Shown here: positions 26,627 to 35,509 of the stretch, piece after piece
Position numbering within the stretch: position 1 is the first letter of the stretch
Layout: every line of letters starts with the position of its first letter
The notes under the pieces: generated by a model
Databases searched by the model: none
What the model was told of the DNA's origin: nothing
What the model saw: only the letters and a program-made list of their open reading frames with translations
Position numbers and translations under genes: made by a program
Source: P36-A1 sp049478495
GTDB lineage: Bacteria > Bacillota_I > Bacilli_A > JAJDGJ01
DNA: 64,000 nt
Reading direction: 5' to 3'
Assembly (NCBI RefSeq): GCF_049478495.1
Contig: NZ_CP168083.1
Location: forward strand, 1,054,001-1,118,000

Positions 26627-27661
26627 TCACTCCTTTTCTTTTTTGCTTCTTAGTTGACCACAGGCTGCATCAATATCAGTTCCATGTTCTTTTCTAATAG
26701 TTACATTAATTTTGGCATCTTTTAAGTATTGTGAAAATTTATTAGCTTCATTTCTTGAAACATTTTTAAAAGTTGTATTATCAACTGAATTGTATGGAAT
26801 TAAATTTATATAAACATTCATTCCTCTTGCATATTTTATCAAATTCTTAGCATCTTCTTCTGAATCATTAATACCTTTAAGTAGTATGTATTCAAATGTT
26901 ACTCTTCTATTTGTTTTTTGAATGTATTGATTAATACTCTCTTTAAGTACTTGTAAATCATCTTTAACATTAATTGGCATTAATTTACTTCTAGTTTCAT
27001 TTATTGCACTATGTAAAGATATAGCAAGATTTGTTTGTAAATCTTCATTCATATATTTATTAATACCCTCAATTATGCCACATGTTGAAATCGTAATATG
27101 TCTGGCTCCAATTGCTAAACCAAAAGGATTATTGATGTTTCTAATAAATTTCATAACATTGTCATAATTATCAAAAGGTTCACCTATTCCCATTACAACA
27201 ACATGTGAAACACGTTCTTCATTAATTTCAATATCTTTTTGAACTAACATAACTTGAGCTGTTATTTGTCCACTAGTTAAATCTTTAACTTTTTTTAACT
27301 GTCCTGATGCACAAAAAGCACATCCCATATTACAGCCTATTTGTGAAGATACACAAACACTATTACCATAATTATAACGCATCAAAACTGTTTCAATGTA
27401 ATTTCCATCTTTTAATTTAAACAAGTATTTAATTGTACCATCTAAACTTTCTTGTTTAGTATGTAAAATTAACTCATCAAAGTAAAAACTTTCATTTAAT
27501 TGAGCTATTATATTCTTAGATAAATTACTCATTTTTTCAAAAGAATCTACTCTTTTTACATATAGCCATTCATATACTTGCTTTGCACGATATTTTTTTT
27601 CATTTATTTGTAAGAAGTACTCTTCTAAGTCTTCTAAGTTTAAATCATATATATATTTCAT
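26627..27661 (-). CDS. rlmN: Dual-specificity RNA methyltransferase (23S A2503 / tRNA A37)
   Basis: Radical-SAM enzyme that methylates C2 of adenosine in 23S rRNA A2503 and some tRNAs. 344 residues. The [4Fe-4S] motif is GCNMGCAFC (Cys110, Cys114, Cys117), followed by GIGEPFDNYDNV, and the C-terminal AACGQL carries the methyl-accepting cysteine. It is first in the rlmN-prpC-prkC-rsgA-rpe-thiN-dnaE-polA run; intergenic distances are 28 bases or less throughout. Confidence 0.97.
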   Translation of the reverse strand: MKYIYDLNLEDLEEYFLQINEKKYRAKQVYEWLYVKRVDSFEKMSNLSKNIIAQLNESFYFDELILHTKQESLDGTIKYLFKLKDGNYIETVLMRYNYGNSVCVSSQIGCNMGCAFCASGQLKKVKDLTSGQITAQVMLVQKDIEINEERVSHVVVMGIGEPFDNYDNVMKFIRNINNPFGLAIGARHITISTCGIIEGINKYMNEDLQTNLAISLHSAINETRSKLMPINVKDDLQVLKESINQYIQKTNRRVTFEYILLKGINDSEEDAKNLIKYARGMNVYINLIPYNSVDNTTFKNVSRNEANKFSQYLKDAKINVTIRKEHGTDIDAACGQLRSKKEKE

Positions 27662-27680
27662 TGTTTAATCACCTTTATAT

Positions 27681-27686
27681 ATTATA
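27681..27686 (-). promoter_or_regulatory. Possible -10 for the rlmN operon
   Basis: Minus strand GTTTATAATATAT about 20 bases before the rlmN ATG. The -35 is weak and the leader would be very short, so a more distal promoter is possible. Confidence 0.35.
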
Positions 27687-27868
27687 AACTAAATCTTTGC
27701 TAAATACTATGTAATATTATAGACTTTTTATCGTTACATTTCACAGTATTTATAATATAGCTTTATGAATATAGAACTAAAATTTGATTTATTAATAATA
27801 CAAATTCCAACATTTGTTTATTTTAACTAATTTTAAACTTTAATAACTGTTATTTAAGTTTTAACTAG

Positions 27869-27897
27869 TTGATAACTTCATTGCGTCTTGATAGAAT
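27869..27897 (+). promoter_or_regulatory. Promoter of the acetate-type transporter gene
   Basis: TTGATA (27869-27874), 17-base spacer, TAGAAT (27892-27897) with an extended TG one base before it. Among the better sigma-A-type promoters in the window, 40 bases from the start codon. Confidence 0.7.
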
Positions 27898-27937
27898 TAC
27901 TATGCAATAAAAAATATTAAGGAGCAATAATAAATAA

Positions 27938-28555
27938 ATGGAAAAAACAAACAGTATTAATGTAAAGCATGTAGTAATTGATCCATCAGCAATTGGTTTA
28001 TTTGGATTAGCAATGGTTACTCTTGTAGCATCATCTCAAAAATTAGGAATTACATCTGGAGTTTCTGGAATTATACCTTGGGCAATCTTTTTAGGAGCAA
28101 TAGCTCAACTAGTTGCAGCAGCTTATGATGCTAAACATAACAATGTCTTTGGAGCAACAGCTTTTTTTGGATATGGATTATTCTGGCTAGGAATTGCCTC
28201 TACTTGGATGGTTCAAAGCGGTATATTTGGAGCTGAATTTCAAAGTGCTTTTGATCCAAATGAATTAGGAATAGCTTTTATTGGATATTTAATTTTCACA
28301 TTAATCATGACTATAGGAGCAATTGAAACTAATAAAGTATTATTAATAATTTTTATTCTTATTGATTTGCTGTTTATTGGATTATCATTATCAACTTTTG
28401 GAATTGCTTATCATGAAACTCATATGTTGGCTGGTTTTGCTAAATTAGGTATTGCCATTGTCTCATTTTATGGTGTTGCAGCTAATGTTTTAAATCAACA
28501 TTTTAACAGAACATTTTTACCCCTAGGTAAGCCTTTAGGAATATTTAAAAAATAG
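27938..28555 (+). CDS. Acetate uptake transporter family protein (AceTr / GPR1-FUN34-YaaH)
   Basis: 205 residues with six membrane segments. The N-terminal DPSAIGLFGLAMVTL is a variant of the family signature NPAPLGLxGF, followed by the conserved GxxxGIIPWAIFLGAIAQLVAA helix region. Members are hexameric channels or proton symporters for acetate and succinate (SatP in E. coli). Direction and substrate here are inferred; in a fermenter it may release acetate. The gene stands alone with a strong promoter and terminator. AAGGAG lies 13 bases before the ATG, slightly far. Confidence 0.85.
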   Translation: MEKTNSINVKHVVIDPSAIGLFGLAMVTLVASSQKLGITSGVSGIIPWAIFLGAIAQLVAAAYDAKHNNVFGATAFFGYGLFWLGIASTWMVQSGIFGAEFQSAFDPNELGIAFIGYLIFTLIMTIGAIETNKVLLIIFILIDLLFIGLSLSTFGIAYHETHMLAGFAKLGIAIVSFYGVAANVLNQHFNRTFLPLGKPLGIFKK

Positions 28556-28561
28556 TTATTT

Positions 28562-28597
28562 AAAAATCCAACATTATCTAAATAGTGTTGGATTTTT
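28562..28597 (+). terminator. Terminator after the acetate-type transporter gene
   Basis: AAAAATCCAACA(C/T)TAT-type 16-base stem around a CTAA loop, closing with a T-run on the plus strand. Confidence 0.88.
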
Positions 28598-28669
28598 ATG
28601 TCATTAAATTACTCTAGTTATGGTTTATTAAATAGGTTATAATTATATTATACAAATTTGGAGGTTACT

Positions 28670-29122
28670 ATGAAAAAATATCTAATTTTATTATTAATTT
28701 GCTTTAGTATTAGTGGCTGTAGTATAAAGCATATAGATTCAGAAAAAAATTTAAATATTGAGACTAATATTAAAAAGGATGATATTAGTATTGTTGAACA
28801 ACAACTTTTAAATCAATTTAGTGATACACTTGGTAATTTTGCTACAGCTAAAATCACAAAAAGTGCAAGTAATTCTTATACTATAGTTATTACGCCTTTA
28901 ATTGATACACCTTTATTTAATCTTGCTACTTTACTATCTAAAAACTCTTTTATTAATCAAGAGTGGAACTCGATAAAGGATCAATTAATTAAGTTATCTA
29001 ACTCTTTTGATATAGAACAAACAAAAGTTGATAATACCATAATTATTATGCATCCAAATAAAACTGATATTATTTTAGAGATTGAAAATGGAAAAGTAAC
29101 TAAAGATAATTATAATTCTTAA
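28670..29122 (+). CDS. Small lipoprotein, function unknown
   Basis: 150 residues. The N-terminus MKKYLILLLICFSISGC is a lipoprotein signal with lipobox SISGC (Cys17), so the protein should be anchored outside the membrane. The rest is polar with no motif I recognise. ATG 28670 lies 5 bases after GGAGG; the TTG at 28658 overlaps that site. A TATAAT sits near 28638. A strong hairpin follows, shared with the convergent small membrane protein gene. No neighbour suggests a role. Confidence 0.75.
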   Translation: MKKYLILLLICFSISGCSIKHIDSEKNLNIETNIKKDDISIVEQQLLNQFSDTLGNFATAKITKSASNSYTIVITPLIDTPLFNLATLLSKNSFINQEWNSIKDQLIKLSNSFDIEQTKVDNTIIIMHPNKTDIILEIENGKVTKDNYNS

Positions 29123-29159
29123 TAAAAGCCAGGCTAATAAAGTTAGCCTGGCTTTTATT
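29121..29159. terminator. Bidirectional terminator
   Basis: AATAAAAGCCAGGCTAA pairs with TTAGCCTGGCTTTTATT, a 17-base stem and one of the few GC-rich hairpins in the window. It serves the lipoprotein gene and the convergent 29172-29393 gene. Confidence 0.92.
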
Positions 29160-29171
29160 GTGAATATGTGT

Positions 29172-29393
29172 TTATGAATTTATTTTATTCTTTTTAAACT
29201 TTGAAACTGCATAATAAAACATTGTTACTAGTAAAATTGAATCAAGTACTTTATCAAACAATAATCCTAGTATAAATGATTTAATTGCTAATATTATTAA
29301 AAAGAAGGTAATTACTAAATTTAATAAGAAATATTTACTTTTAGGATTATATAATTTTTTGATATTATTTGTGTATTGGTTTAATGTTTTCAT
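29172..29393 (-). CDS. Small two-helix membrane protein, unknown
   Basis: 73 residues: a basic N-terminus (to about 20), two hydrophobic helices (about 24-45 and 48-63), and a Lys-rich C-terminus (KFKKNKINS). The start has GAGG 8 bases upstream. No recognisable family. It lies between convergent and divergent single genes, so context gives nothing. Confidence 0.6.
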   Translation of the reverse strand: MKTLNQYTNNIKKLYNPKSKYFLLNLVITFFLIILAIKSFILGLLFDKVLDSILLVTMFYYAVSKFKKNKINS

Positions 29394-29612
29394 AAAAGGC
29401 CTCTTTCTTTAAAACTATTTTTATTTCTTTATTAATAAACATTATACTATTATAATTTCAAATTACAACATGTAGATAGTATTAAAGTTGTTAATTTAAT
29501 ATTAAATTAACATTAATTTAAATTAATATCGTAACTTATATTCGCTTAAATATTAATTAAATATAAAATTTGATAATTGATATTAGAGTAATTCTATAAA
29601 AACTGAATATAC

Positions 29613-29655
29613 AAAAAGAAGAAATCACAGTCTAAAAAAATTGTGGTTTCTTCTT
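29613..29655 (-). terminator. Terminator after rsmB
   Basis: AAGAAGAAA...TTTCTTCTT stem (29616-29630 with 29641-29655, two non-Watson-Crick positions) and a T-run on the minus strand. Confidence 0.8.
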
Positions 29656-29665
29656 ATTTATACTA

Positions 29666-30931
29666 TTATTTTTTTATTATTTTAGCCATGTAAAAACCAT
29701 CGCCATCTACTTCAAACCCAAGGATTTGTTTTTGAGCTATTAAGGTTAAATCATCATTATGTTTTTCAATGAATTTAGCTATCATTGTTTCATTTTCTTT
29801 TTTATTTATCGTACAAGTAGAGTAAACTAATGTTCCACCTTTTTTTAGTAATTGATAGGCTTGCTCTAATAATTTTCTTTGAACATCCATTATTTCATCC
29901 ATTCCTTGTCCTATATTTTGATATTTTATTTCAGGTTTTCTTTTTATAACTCCTAGTCCTGTACATACAGCATCACATAATATCAAATCATAACTTTCTG
30001 TTGGTATTGTTTCTGTTAGTTTAGTCGAGTCATTTAAATATGTTTTTATACTTTTTAAGTCTAGTCTTTTAGCACCTTCATTTATTAAATCAATTTTATG
30101 AGCATATATATCAATTGCATCAATTTGACCCTTATCTTGCATTAATTCTGCTAGATGTGTTGTTTTAGTACCTGGTGCTGCACACATATCAAGAACTTTC
30201 ATATCTGGTTTAGGATCTGCAAAAATTGCAACTTGTTGTGATGAAAAATCTTGTATACTTATGTATCCTTTAAGATACATTTCTTGTTTTGTAAGATCTC
30301 CTTTTAAATAATAATAGCCATTTTCGACTACTTCTGATTTCTTTACATTTGGATCTTTTAATACTTCATCTAATTTATTTGATAAAATATTGTATCTGAT
30401 ATGCGTTTTAGCAATTGCATTATTTGATTTTAGTATTTTTAATAGTGTTTCCTCACCATATTGTTTTTTTAACATTTTTATCATCCATAGTGGATGAGAA
30501 TAATTTATTGCTAAATCTTTATCAGCATTATCTGTTTTAGCATAAATAAGTGGTAATTCTAGCAATTGTTTTAATAGTGCTACAACAAATCTTTTAGCAT
30601 TACGATCTATTACTTGTTCTGTAACCTTTTCAGCTTGTTGAATAATTGCATAGTCTGGTATTTTAGTTAAAAAATGTTTTTGAAACAATGACATTATTAT
30701 AATACATAGCTGTTTATTATTTAATTTATCATAATGGACTTGTGTTAATTGATAGTTTAATAAATCAAAATTTTGAATTGTTCCATAAGTTATAGTTGTA
30801 CATAGTCCTTTATCTTTTTCACTTAAAGCATTCATACTTTTTTGTAAAATTAAATTTGAATATCCTTCTTTAAACATTACTTCATATATTGCTTCATAAG
30901 CAACTAATCTTGGGTTTTTATAGTCTTTCAT
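29666..30931 (-). CDS. rsmB: 16S rRNA (cytosine(967)-C(5))-methyltransferase
   Basis: SAM-dependent m5C methyltransferase, 421 residues. N-terminal NusB-like RNA-binding domain (1-140) and a C-terminal Rossmann domain with the SAM motif MCAAPGTKTTHLAELM. Motif IV reads CDAVCTGLGV (usually DAPCSGLG, so Pro is Val here) and motif VI YSTCTI supplies the nucleophilic Cys. It follows priA by 9 bases. In Bacillus, def and fmt lie between them, so this locus is trimmed. Confidence 0.94.
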   Translation of the reverse strand: MKDYKNPRLVAYEAIYEVMFKEGYSNLILQKSMNALSEKDKGLCTTITYGTIQNFDLLNYQLTQVHYDKLNNKQLCIIIMSLFQKHFLTKIPDYAIIQQAEKVTEQVIDRNAKRFVVALLKQLLELPLIYAKTDNADKDLAINYSHPLWMIKMLKKQYGEETLLKILKSNNAIAKTHIRYNILSNKLDEVLKDPNVKKSEVVENGYYYLKGDLTKQEMYLKGYISIQDFSSQQVAIFADPKPDMKVLDMCAAPGTKTTHLAELMQDKGQIDAIDIYAHKIDLINEGAKRLDLKSIKTYLNDSTKLTETIPTESYDLILCDAVCTGLGVIKRKPEIKYQNIGQGMDEIMDVQRKLLEQAYQLLKKGGTLVYSTCTINKKENETMIAKFIEKHNDDLTLIAQKQILGFEVDGDGFYMAKIIKK

Positions 30932-30940
30932 TATTTTCTC

Positions 30941-33091
30941 CTAATAGTATTCTGTATCTATTTGTAATTTTATATTTCTATTTTTAGCATAGATCATTTT
31001 TAGCTTGTACAGTTGTTTATATATTATATCATAATCTTTATATTTTACGATAATGGCTTTTTTATAAGTATTGGCAACTTTATGTAAGATGTAGTATTCT
31101 CTTTCTACTATTATATTATCTTGATTATTATAGTATTTTTTTAAGCTTTGTTCTGCCTTTTCTACTTCTATTTCAAGTTGTTTTTCATCAATTGATGAAA
31201 AAGTTAAAAGAGCTAGGTAATAGTATGGTGGATTATTACTCTGTCTTCTTTTGGACATTTCTAAACTGTAAAAGCCAAGATAATCATGGTTAATAGCCTT
31301 TTGAATTACATAATCTTGTGGCATAAAGGTTTCAATTACTACTTCTCCTTTTCCACTAGCTCTTCCACTTCTTCCTTGAACTTGTACTAATAAAACAAAC
31401 GCATTATATGCTGCATCATATTGATTAAATGATAAAGATGAATCAATATTTAAAACTACTACTAAATCGGCATTTGCAAAATCTAATCCTTTAGCAATCA
31501 TTTGTGTTCCTATTAATATATCACTTTTTTGTTCATTAAAATTATTGATTATAGTTTCTAATGCTGCAATGTTTTTAACACTGTCTTGATCTATTCTTGC
31601 TACATTATAACTATTAAATTTTTCTTGAATATATTCTTCTATTCTTTGTGTTCCAAAACCTATTTTTTTAAATTCTTTACTATGACATGTAGGACATTCT
31701 TGTAAGTTGGTTATTTTATAATCACAATGATGACAGATTAATGTATTTTCTTTTTTATGATATGTTAGTGGTAAATCACAATTAGGGCATTTTATTATTT
31801 CTTTACAACTTCGACATTGAAAGAAATTATAATAGCCTCTTCTATTTAGTAAAACTATTATTTGTTTAGAATTATCTAAAAACTCTTGCATTTTATTAAG
31901 AGTAGTATCACTAACGATATTAGCTATGTTTTCATAGTTTAAATCTACTATATTAACTTTAGGCAAATTCAAATTATTTACTCTTTGATTAATACTTACA
32001 TAGTTATATTGTTTGGTGTAAGCCTTAGTAAAAGTGTTCATACTAGGAGTTGCACTACCTAAGACTATTTTAGCATTATGATATAGTGCTCTTTGTTGTG
32101 CAATATCAATAGTATTATATGTAACATTATTATTTTGTTTAAATGAACTATCGTGTTCTTCATCTATTATTATTAATCCTAGATTTTTTATTGGTGCATA
32201 TATTGCTGATCTTGTACCAACTATTACTTTAACATCGTTGTTAACTATTTTTTGGTATTCTTGATATTTAGCATTGTCAGTTAATTTTGAATGTAATATA
32301 GCAATGTTATTTTCAAATCTTGAAGCAAACCTTTGTTGCATCATTAATGTAAGGGTAATTTCAGGTACTAGAATTAGAACTGACTTATTATTTGAAACAT
32401 AATGCTTAGCTAAATGTAAATATACTTCTGTTTTACCTGAGCCAGTTATTCCATGTAACAAACTAGTTGTTTGTTTTGTCTCAATAATTGCATTATAGGC
32501 TTTTTCTTGTAAATTATTTAGTTTTTTAAAATCTTTTTGTTTTTGATCAACTAAACTGTAAAGTTTATTATGTTTAATTTTTTTTGCATATCCTTTTTCC
32601 ACTAAACTATTAGCACAGTAACTTGAAAATAATTTAGTAAAGTCTTTTAATAGTACTTTTTCACTATTTTTTAAATATTCTTTAGCTTTTAAGGTTTTTC
32701 CTTTTATTACTTCATTAGATTCTTGATAGTAGATCCATACAACTTGAGAAACTTTTGTTTTATCATCTAATCTCATTTTAGATGGTAACATTGTTGTAAT
32801 TGCATCCATTTTTGATACTAAGTATTTTTTTTGCATGAATAATGCTAAATTATATAACTCATCATTTATTAAAGGTGTTTGGTCTATTACTTTAGTTATT
32901 TCTTTTATTTTAAAATCTTTTTTGTTATTAATCATACCTTCTTCTACATTAATAACTAAACCTATTATTTCTTTATTATTAAAGTTTATTTGAACTCTTG
33001 AATATTTTTTTACTTCATTTTTACTATAATAAGTATATTCTTGATTTAGTAAGATATTTTTATATTGAACTAAAATATTGATTGTATACAT
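30941..33091 (-). CDS. priA: Primosomal protein N', replication restart helicase
   Basis: 3'-5' DNA helicase that reloads the replisome at stalled forks. 716 residues: N-terminal 3' DNA-binding domain (1-190), Walker A HGITGSGKTEVYLHL, DEEH box IIDEEHDSSF, and the zinc region with four C-x-x-C pairs (CRSC, CPNC, CHHC, CPTC) inserted in the helicase core. ATG 33091 lies behind GGGGGAG; starts further upstream run through that site. It is downstream of gmk but separated by a terminator-like hairpin. Confidence 0.95.
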   Translation of the reverse strand: MYTINILVQYKNILLNQEYTYYSKNEVKKYSRVQINFNNKEIIGLVINVEEGMINNKKDFKIKEITKVIDQTPLINDELYNLALFMQKKYLVSKMDAITTMLPSKMRLDDKTKVSQVVWIYYQESNEVIKGKTLKAKEYLKNSEKVLLKDFTKLFSSYCANSLVEKGYAKKIKHNKLYSLVDQKQKDFKKLNNLQEKAYNAIIETKQTTSLLHGITGSGKTEVYLHLAKHYVSNNKSVLILVPEITLTLMMQQRFASRFENNIAILHSKLTDNAKYQEYQKIVNNDVKVIVGTRSAIYAPIKNLGLIIIDEEHDSSFKQNNNVTYNTIDIAQQRALYHNAKIVLGSATPSMNTFTKAYTKQYNYVSINQRVNNLNLPKVNIVDLNYENIANIVSDTTLNKMQEFLDNSKQIIVLLNRRGYYNFFQCRSCKEIIKCPNCDLPLTYHKKENTLICHHCDYKITNLQECPTCHSKEFKKIGFGTQRIEEYIQEKFNSYNVARIDQDSVKNIAALETIINNFNEQKSDILIGTQMIAKGLDFANADLVVVLNIDSSLSFNQYDAAYNAFVLLVQVQGRSGRASGKGEVVIETFMPQDYVIQKAINHDYLGFYSLEMSKRRQSNNPPYYYLALLTFSSIDEKQLEIEVEKAEQSLKKYYNNQDNIIVEREYYILHKVANTYKKAIIVKYKDYDIIYKQLYKLKMIYAKNRNIKLQIDTEYY

Positions 33092-33111
33092 TAAACTACT
33101 CCCCCCTTTCA

Positions 33112-33142
33112 AAATAAAAACTAAAGATTAACTCTTTAGTTT
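33112..33142 (-). terminator. Terminator or attenuator between gmk and priA
   Basis: Minus strand AAACTAAAGA and TCTTTAGTTT form a stem around GTTAA, followed by TTTATTTT. It starts at the gmk stop codon, and only about 50 bases separate gmk from priA, leaving little room for a separate promoter. Confidence 0.65.
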
Positions 33143-33701
33143 AAACATTATCTCTAATAATTGCATCAATTTCTGATACGGTTTGTTCTAAATCATTATT
33201 TTCTACAACAAAACTATAGTTATTTGTAAGAGTAAGTTCATACTTAGCTTTATTTAGTCGTTGTTGAACTACTTCTTCAACTTCTGTTCTACGCCCTCTT
33301 ATTCTTCTTTCTAACTCTTCTATTGTAGGTGGTACTATAAAGATTGTTAATGCTTCTGGTACCATTGATTTAACTTGTGTTGCTCCTTGTACTTCTATTT
33401 CTAATAAAACATTTTTTCCTTCGTTTAATAATTGTTGAACGTAAGCTTTTGGTGTTCCATAATAATTACCAACAAATTGTGCCCACTCAATTAATCCATG
33501 CTCTTGAATTTTTGCTAAAAACTCTTCTTCGCTAACAAAGAAATAATCTACACCATCTTGTTCACCAACTCTTGGTTTTCTTGTTGTCATTGAAATTGAA
33601 TATGCTAGATTTAAATTAGATTCTTCAAACAGCCTTTCTCTTATTGTTCCTTTTCCAACTCCACTTGGTCCACTTAATATTATTAGCTTGCCTTTTTTCA
33701 A
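33141..33701 (-). CDS. gmk: Guanylate kinase
   Basis: Phosphorylates GMP to GDP. 186 residues. P-loop GPSGVGKGT near the N-terminus, the GMP-binding TTRKPRVGEQDGVDYFF, and the family block EVQGATQVK. I chose TTG 33701 (MKKGKLIILSGPSG) because AGGAG is 8 bases before it; the upstream GTG at 33710 is part of that ribosome site and cannot be used with it. It begins a shortened version of the Bacillus gmk-rpoZ-coaBC-priA-def-fmt-rsmB order. Confidence 0.95.
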   Translation of the reverse strand: MKKGKLIILSGPSGVGKGTIRERLFEESNLNLAYSISMTTRKPRVGEQDGVDYFFVSEEEFLAKIQEHGLIEWAQFVGNYYGTPKAYVQQLLNEGKNVLLEIEVQGATQVKSMVPEALTIFIVPPTIEELERRIRGRRTEVEEVVQQRLNKAKYELTLTNNYSFVVENNDLEQTVSEIDAIIRDNV

Positions 33702-33853
33702 ATAAATCACTCCTAAATGTACTTAGTTAATTATATATTTTATTTAGAAATATTTCAATATGTACTTGTGAATAAGTTATCTTTATCACTATAATTACAC
33801 AATTAGTATTAAGTCTTGATTAAAAGATTCATATATAATTACTTTATATATGT

Positions 33854-33859
33854 TATAAT
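33854..33859 (+). promoter_or_regulatory. Probable -10 of the rqcH operon
   Basis: TATGTTATAATT, about 17 bases before ATG 33876. A transcript from here begins after the farther-upstream in-frame ATG at 33816, which supports the shorter start. The -35 is weak. Confidence 0.45.
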
Positions 33860-33875
33860 TTACTGGGTGATAAAA

Positions 33876-35504
33876 ATGATAGATGGACTATTAACAACAA
33901 TCTTAGTAAAGGATTTAAAAGAAAAAATTCTTACTGGAAAAATACAAAAAATATATCAATTGAATGATTTTGAATTGTTATTTAAAATAAGAGCAAATAG
34001 AAAGAGTTATCAACTTATTAACTCTATACAAAGCAATACATTTAGGTTGCATTTAAGTGAAAACAATTATCAAACATTAGATACTCCTACAAACTTTACT
34101 ATGGTTTTAAGAAAACAATTAGAAGGTGGGATTATTAGTGATATTAAGCAAACTGAAGCAGATAGAAGTATTATTTTTGAAATTACTAAATTAAATGAAT
34201 TAAGAGATGAACAAAAAAGATATCTTATATTTGAATTAGTAGGAAGACATTCAAATACTATTTTAACTGATGAAAATTTTAAAATTATTCATACTTTGAG
34301 ATTTGTTCCTTTATCTATGGGAACTGTTAGAATTATGCATAAAGGTGCTTACTATGAACCTTTAGTATCTGATAAAAAGAATCCTTTAAAATCTATTGAA
34401 AATTCTAGTGACTATACAAAAGAGTATCAAGGATTTAGTTCGATGATTAATAAAGAATTTCTACATTTAAATACTCAAGGATATGATGCAAGTTCTATTT
34501 TAAAAGAATATCTTGATTCTAATAAGGTTTATGTTTATGATGATATTATTTCAATGATTCCTTTAAACTATACTTCAAAAGAATATAAGCAATTTAATGA
34601 TATTAATGCTGCTTTTGATTATCAATATTCTAAAGAAAGTAGTGAAAAGTCGATTAACCAAATCTTTAAGAAAGAGATTAAAACAATAAAATCAACAATA
34701 AAAAAGAATTCACGTAAAATAGATAAATTATCTAATGATTTAATTGTTAATCAAAACAATGATAATTTAAAATATGAAGCTACTTTAATTTTTAATAATA
34801 TTTACTTATACGATAAGAATAAGCGATATGATCAAATTGATGTATTTGATTATGATTTAAATAAGAGTATAACTATCGTTCTTGATTCTAAATATACTTT
34901 AATAGAAAATGCAAGTAGAATCATGAATAAGTATAATAAAGCTAAAAATTCACTATCTTTTATTCAAGAACAAATTGATCAAGCTACCATAATTAATGAT
35001 GTCTTATCAAATAGTCTTGAAAATTTAGAATATGCTAATATTAATGATACTAGTGAAATTATTGATGAACTAGTTAGTAAAAAATATATTCATATTAAAA
35101 ATCATAAAATATCTAAGAAAAAGAAGAAAGCACCAATGTATGAAACATACATTACTCCTGATAATACTACTTTATTTGTCGGTAAAAATAATATTCAAAA
35201 TGATTATATTACCTTTAAATTAGCAAGTCGCTTTGATACATGGACGCATGTTAAAGGTATTCCAGGTTCTCATGTTATTATTCATTCTGAAAATGTTACT
35301 TCAAATGATTTAGAATGGGGAGCAAGATTAGCTTTATATTATTCAAAGGCATCTAAAGACATAAAGTATGATGTTGATTACACTTTAGTTAAAAATTTAA
35401 AAAAATTAAAAGGTGCTAAATTAGGTATGGTAACATTTAATACTAATGAAACTATTACAATTGATAATAATTATGAATTAATACTTCAATTAAAGAGAGG
35501 ATAA
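33876..35504 (+). CDS. rqcH: Rqc2 homologue RqcH (NFACT family)
   Basis: Ribosome quality control factor that binds stalled 50S-peptidyl-tRNA complexes and directs C-terminal alanine tailing. 542 residues: NFACT-N domain (1-180) with the DR pair at Asp96-Arg97 (TEADRSI) needed for tail synthesis in Bacillus, HhH and coiled-coil middle (250-400), and NFACT-R near the C-terminus (TWTHVKGIPGSHVII). Formerly annotated as fibronectin-binding protein FbpA. ATG 33876 follows GGGTGAT; the in-frame ATG at 33816 lies upstream of the -10. The next gene starts 5 bases later. Confidence 0.93.
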   Translation: MIDGLLTTILVKDLKEKILTGKIQKIYQLNDFELLFKIRANRKSYQLINSIQSNTFRLHLSENNYQTLDTPTNFTMVLRKQLEGGIISDIKQTEADRSIIFEITKLNELRDEQKRYLIFELVGRHSNTILTDENFKIIHTLRFVPLSMGTVRIMHKGAYYEPLVSDKKNPLKSIENSSDYTKEYQGFSSMINKEFLHLNTQGYDASSILKEYLDSNKVYVYDDIISMIPLNYTSKEYKQFNDINAAFDYQYSKESSEKSINQIFKKEIKTIKSTIKKNSRKIDKLSNDLIVNQNNDNLKYEATLIFNNIYLYDKNKRYDQIDVFDYDLNKSITIVLDSKYTLIENASRIMNKYNKAKNSLSFIQEQIDQATIINDVLSNSLENLEYANINDTSEIIDELVSKKYIHIKNHKISKKKKKAPMYETYITPDNTTLFVGKNNIQNDYITFKLASRFDTWTHVKGIPGSHVIIHSENVTSNDLEWGARLALYYSKASKDIKYDVDYTLVKNLKKLKGAKLGMVTFNTNETITIDNNYELILQLKRG

Positions 35505-35509
35505 ATAAT

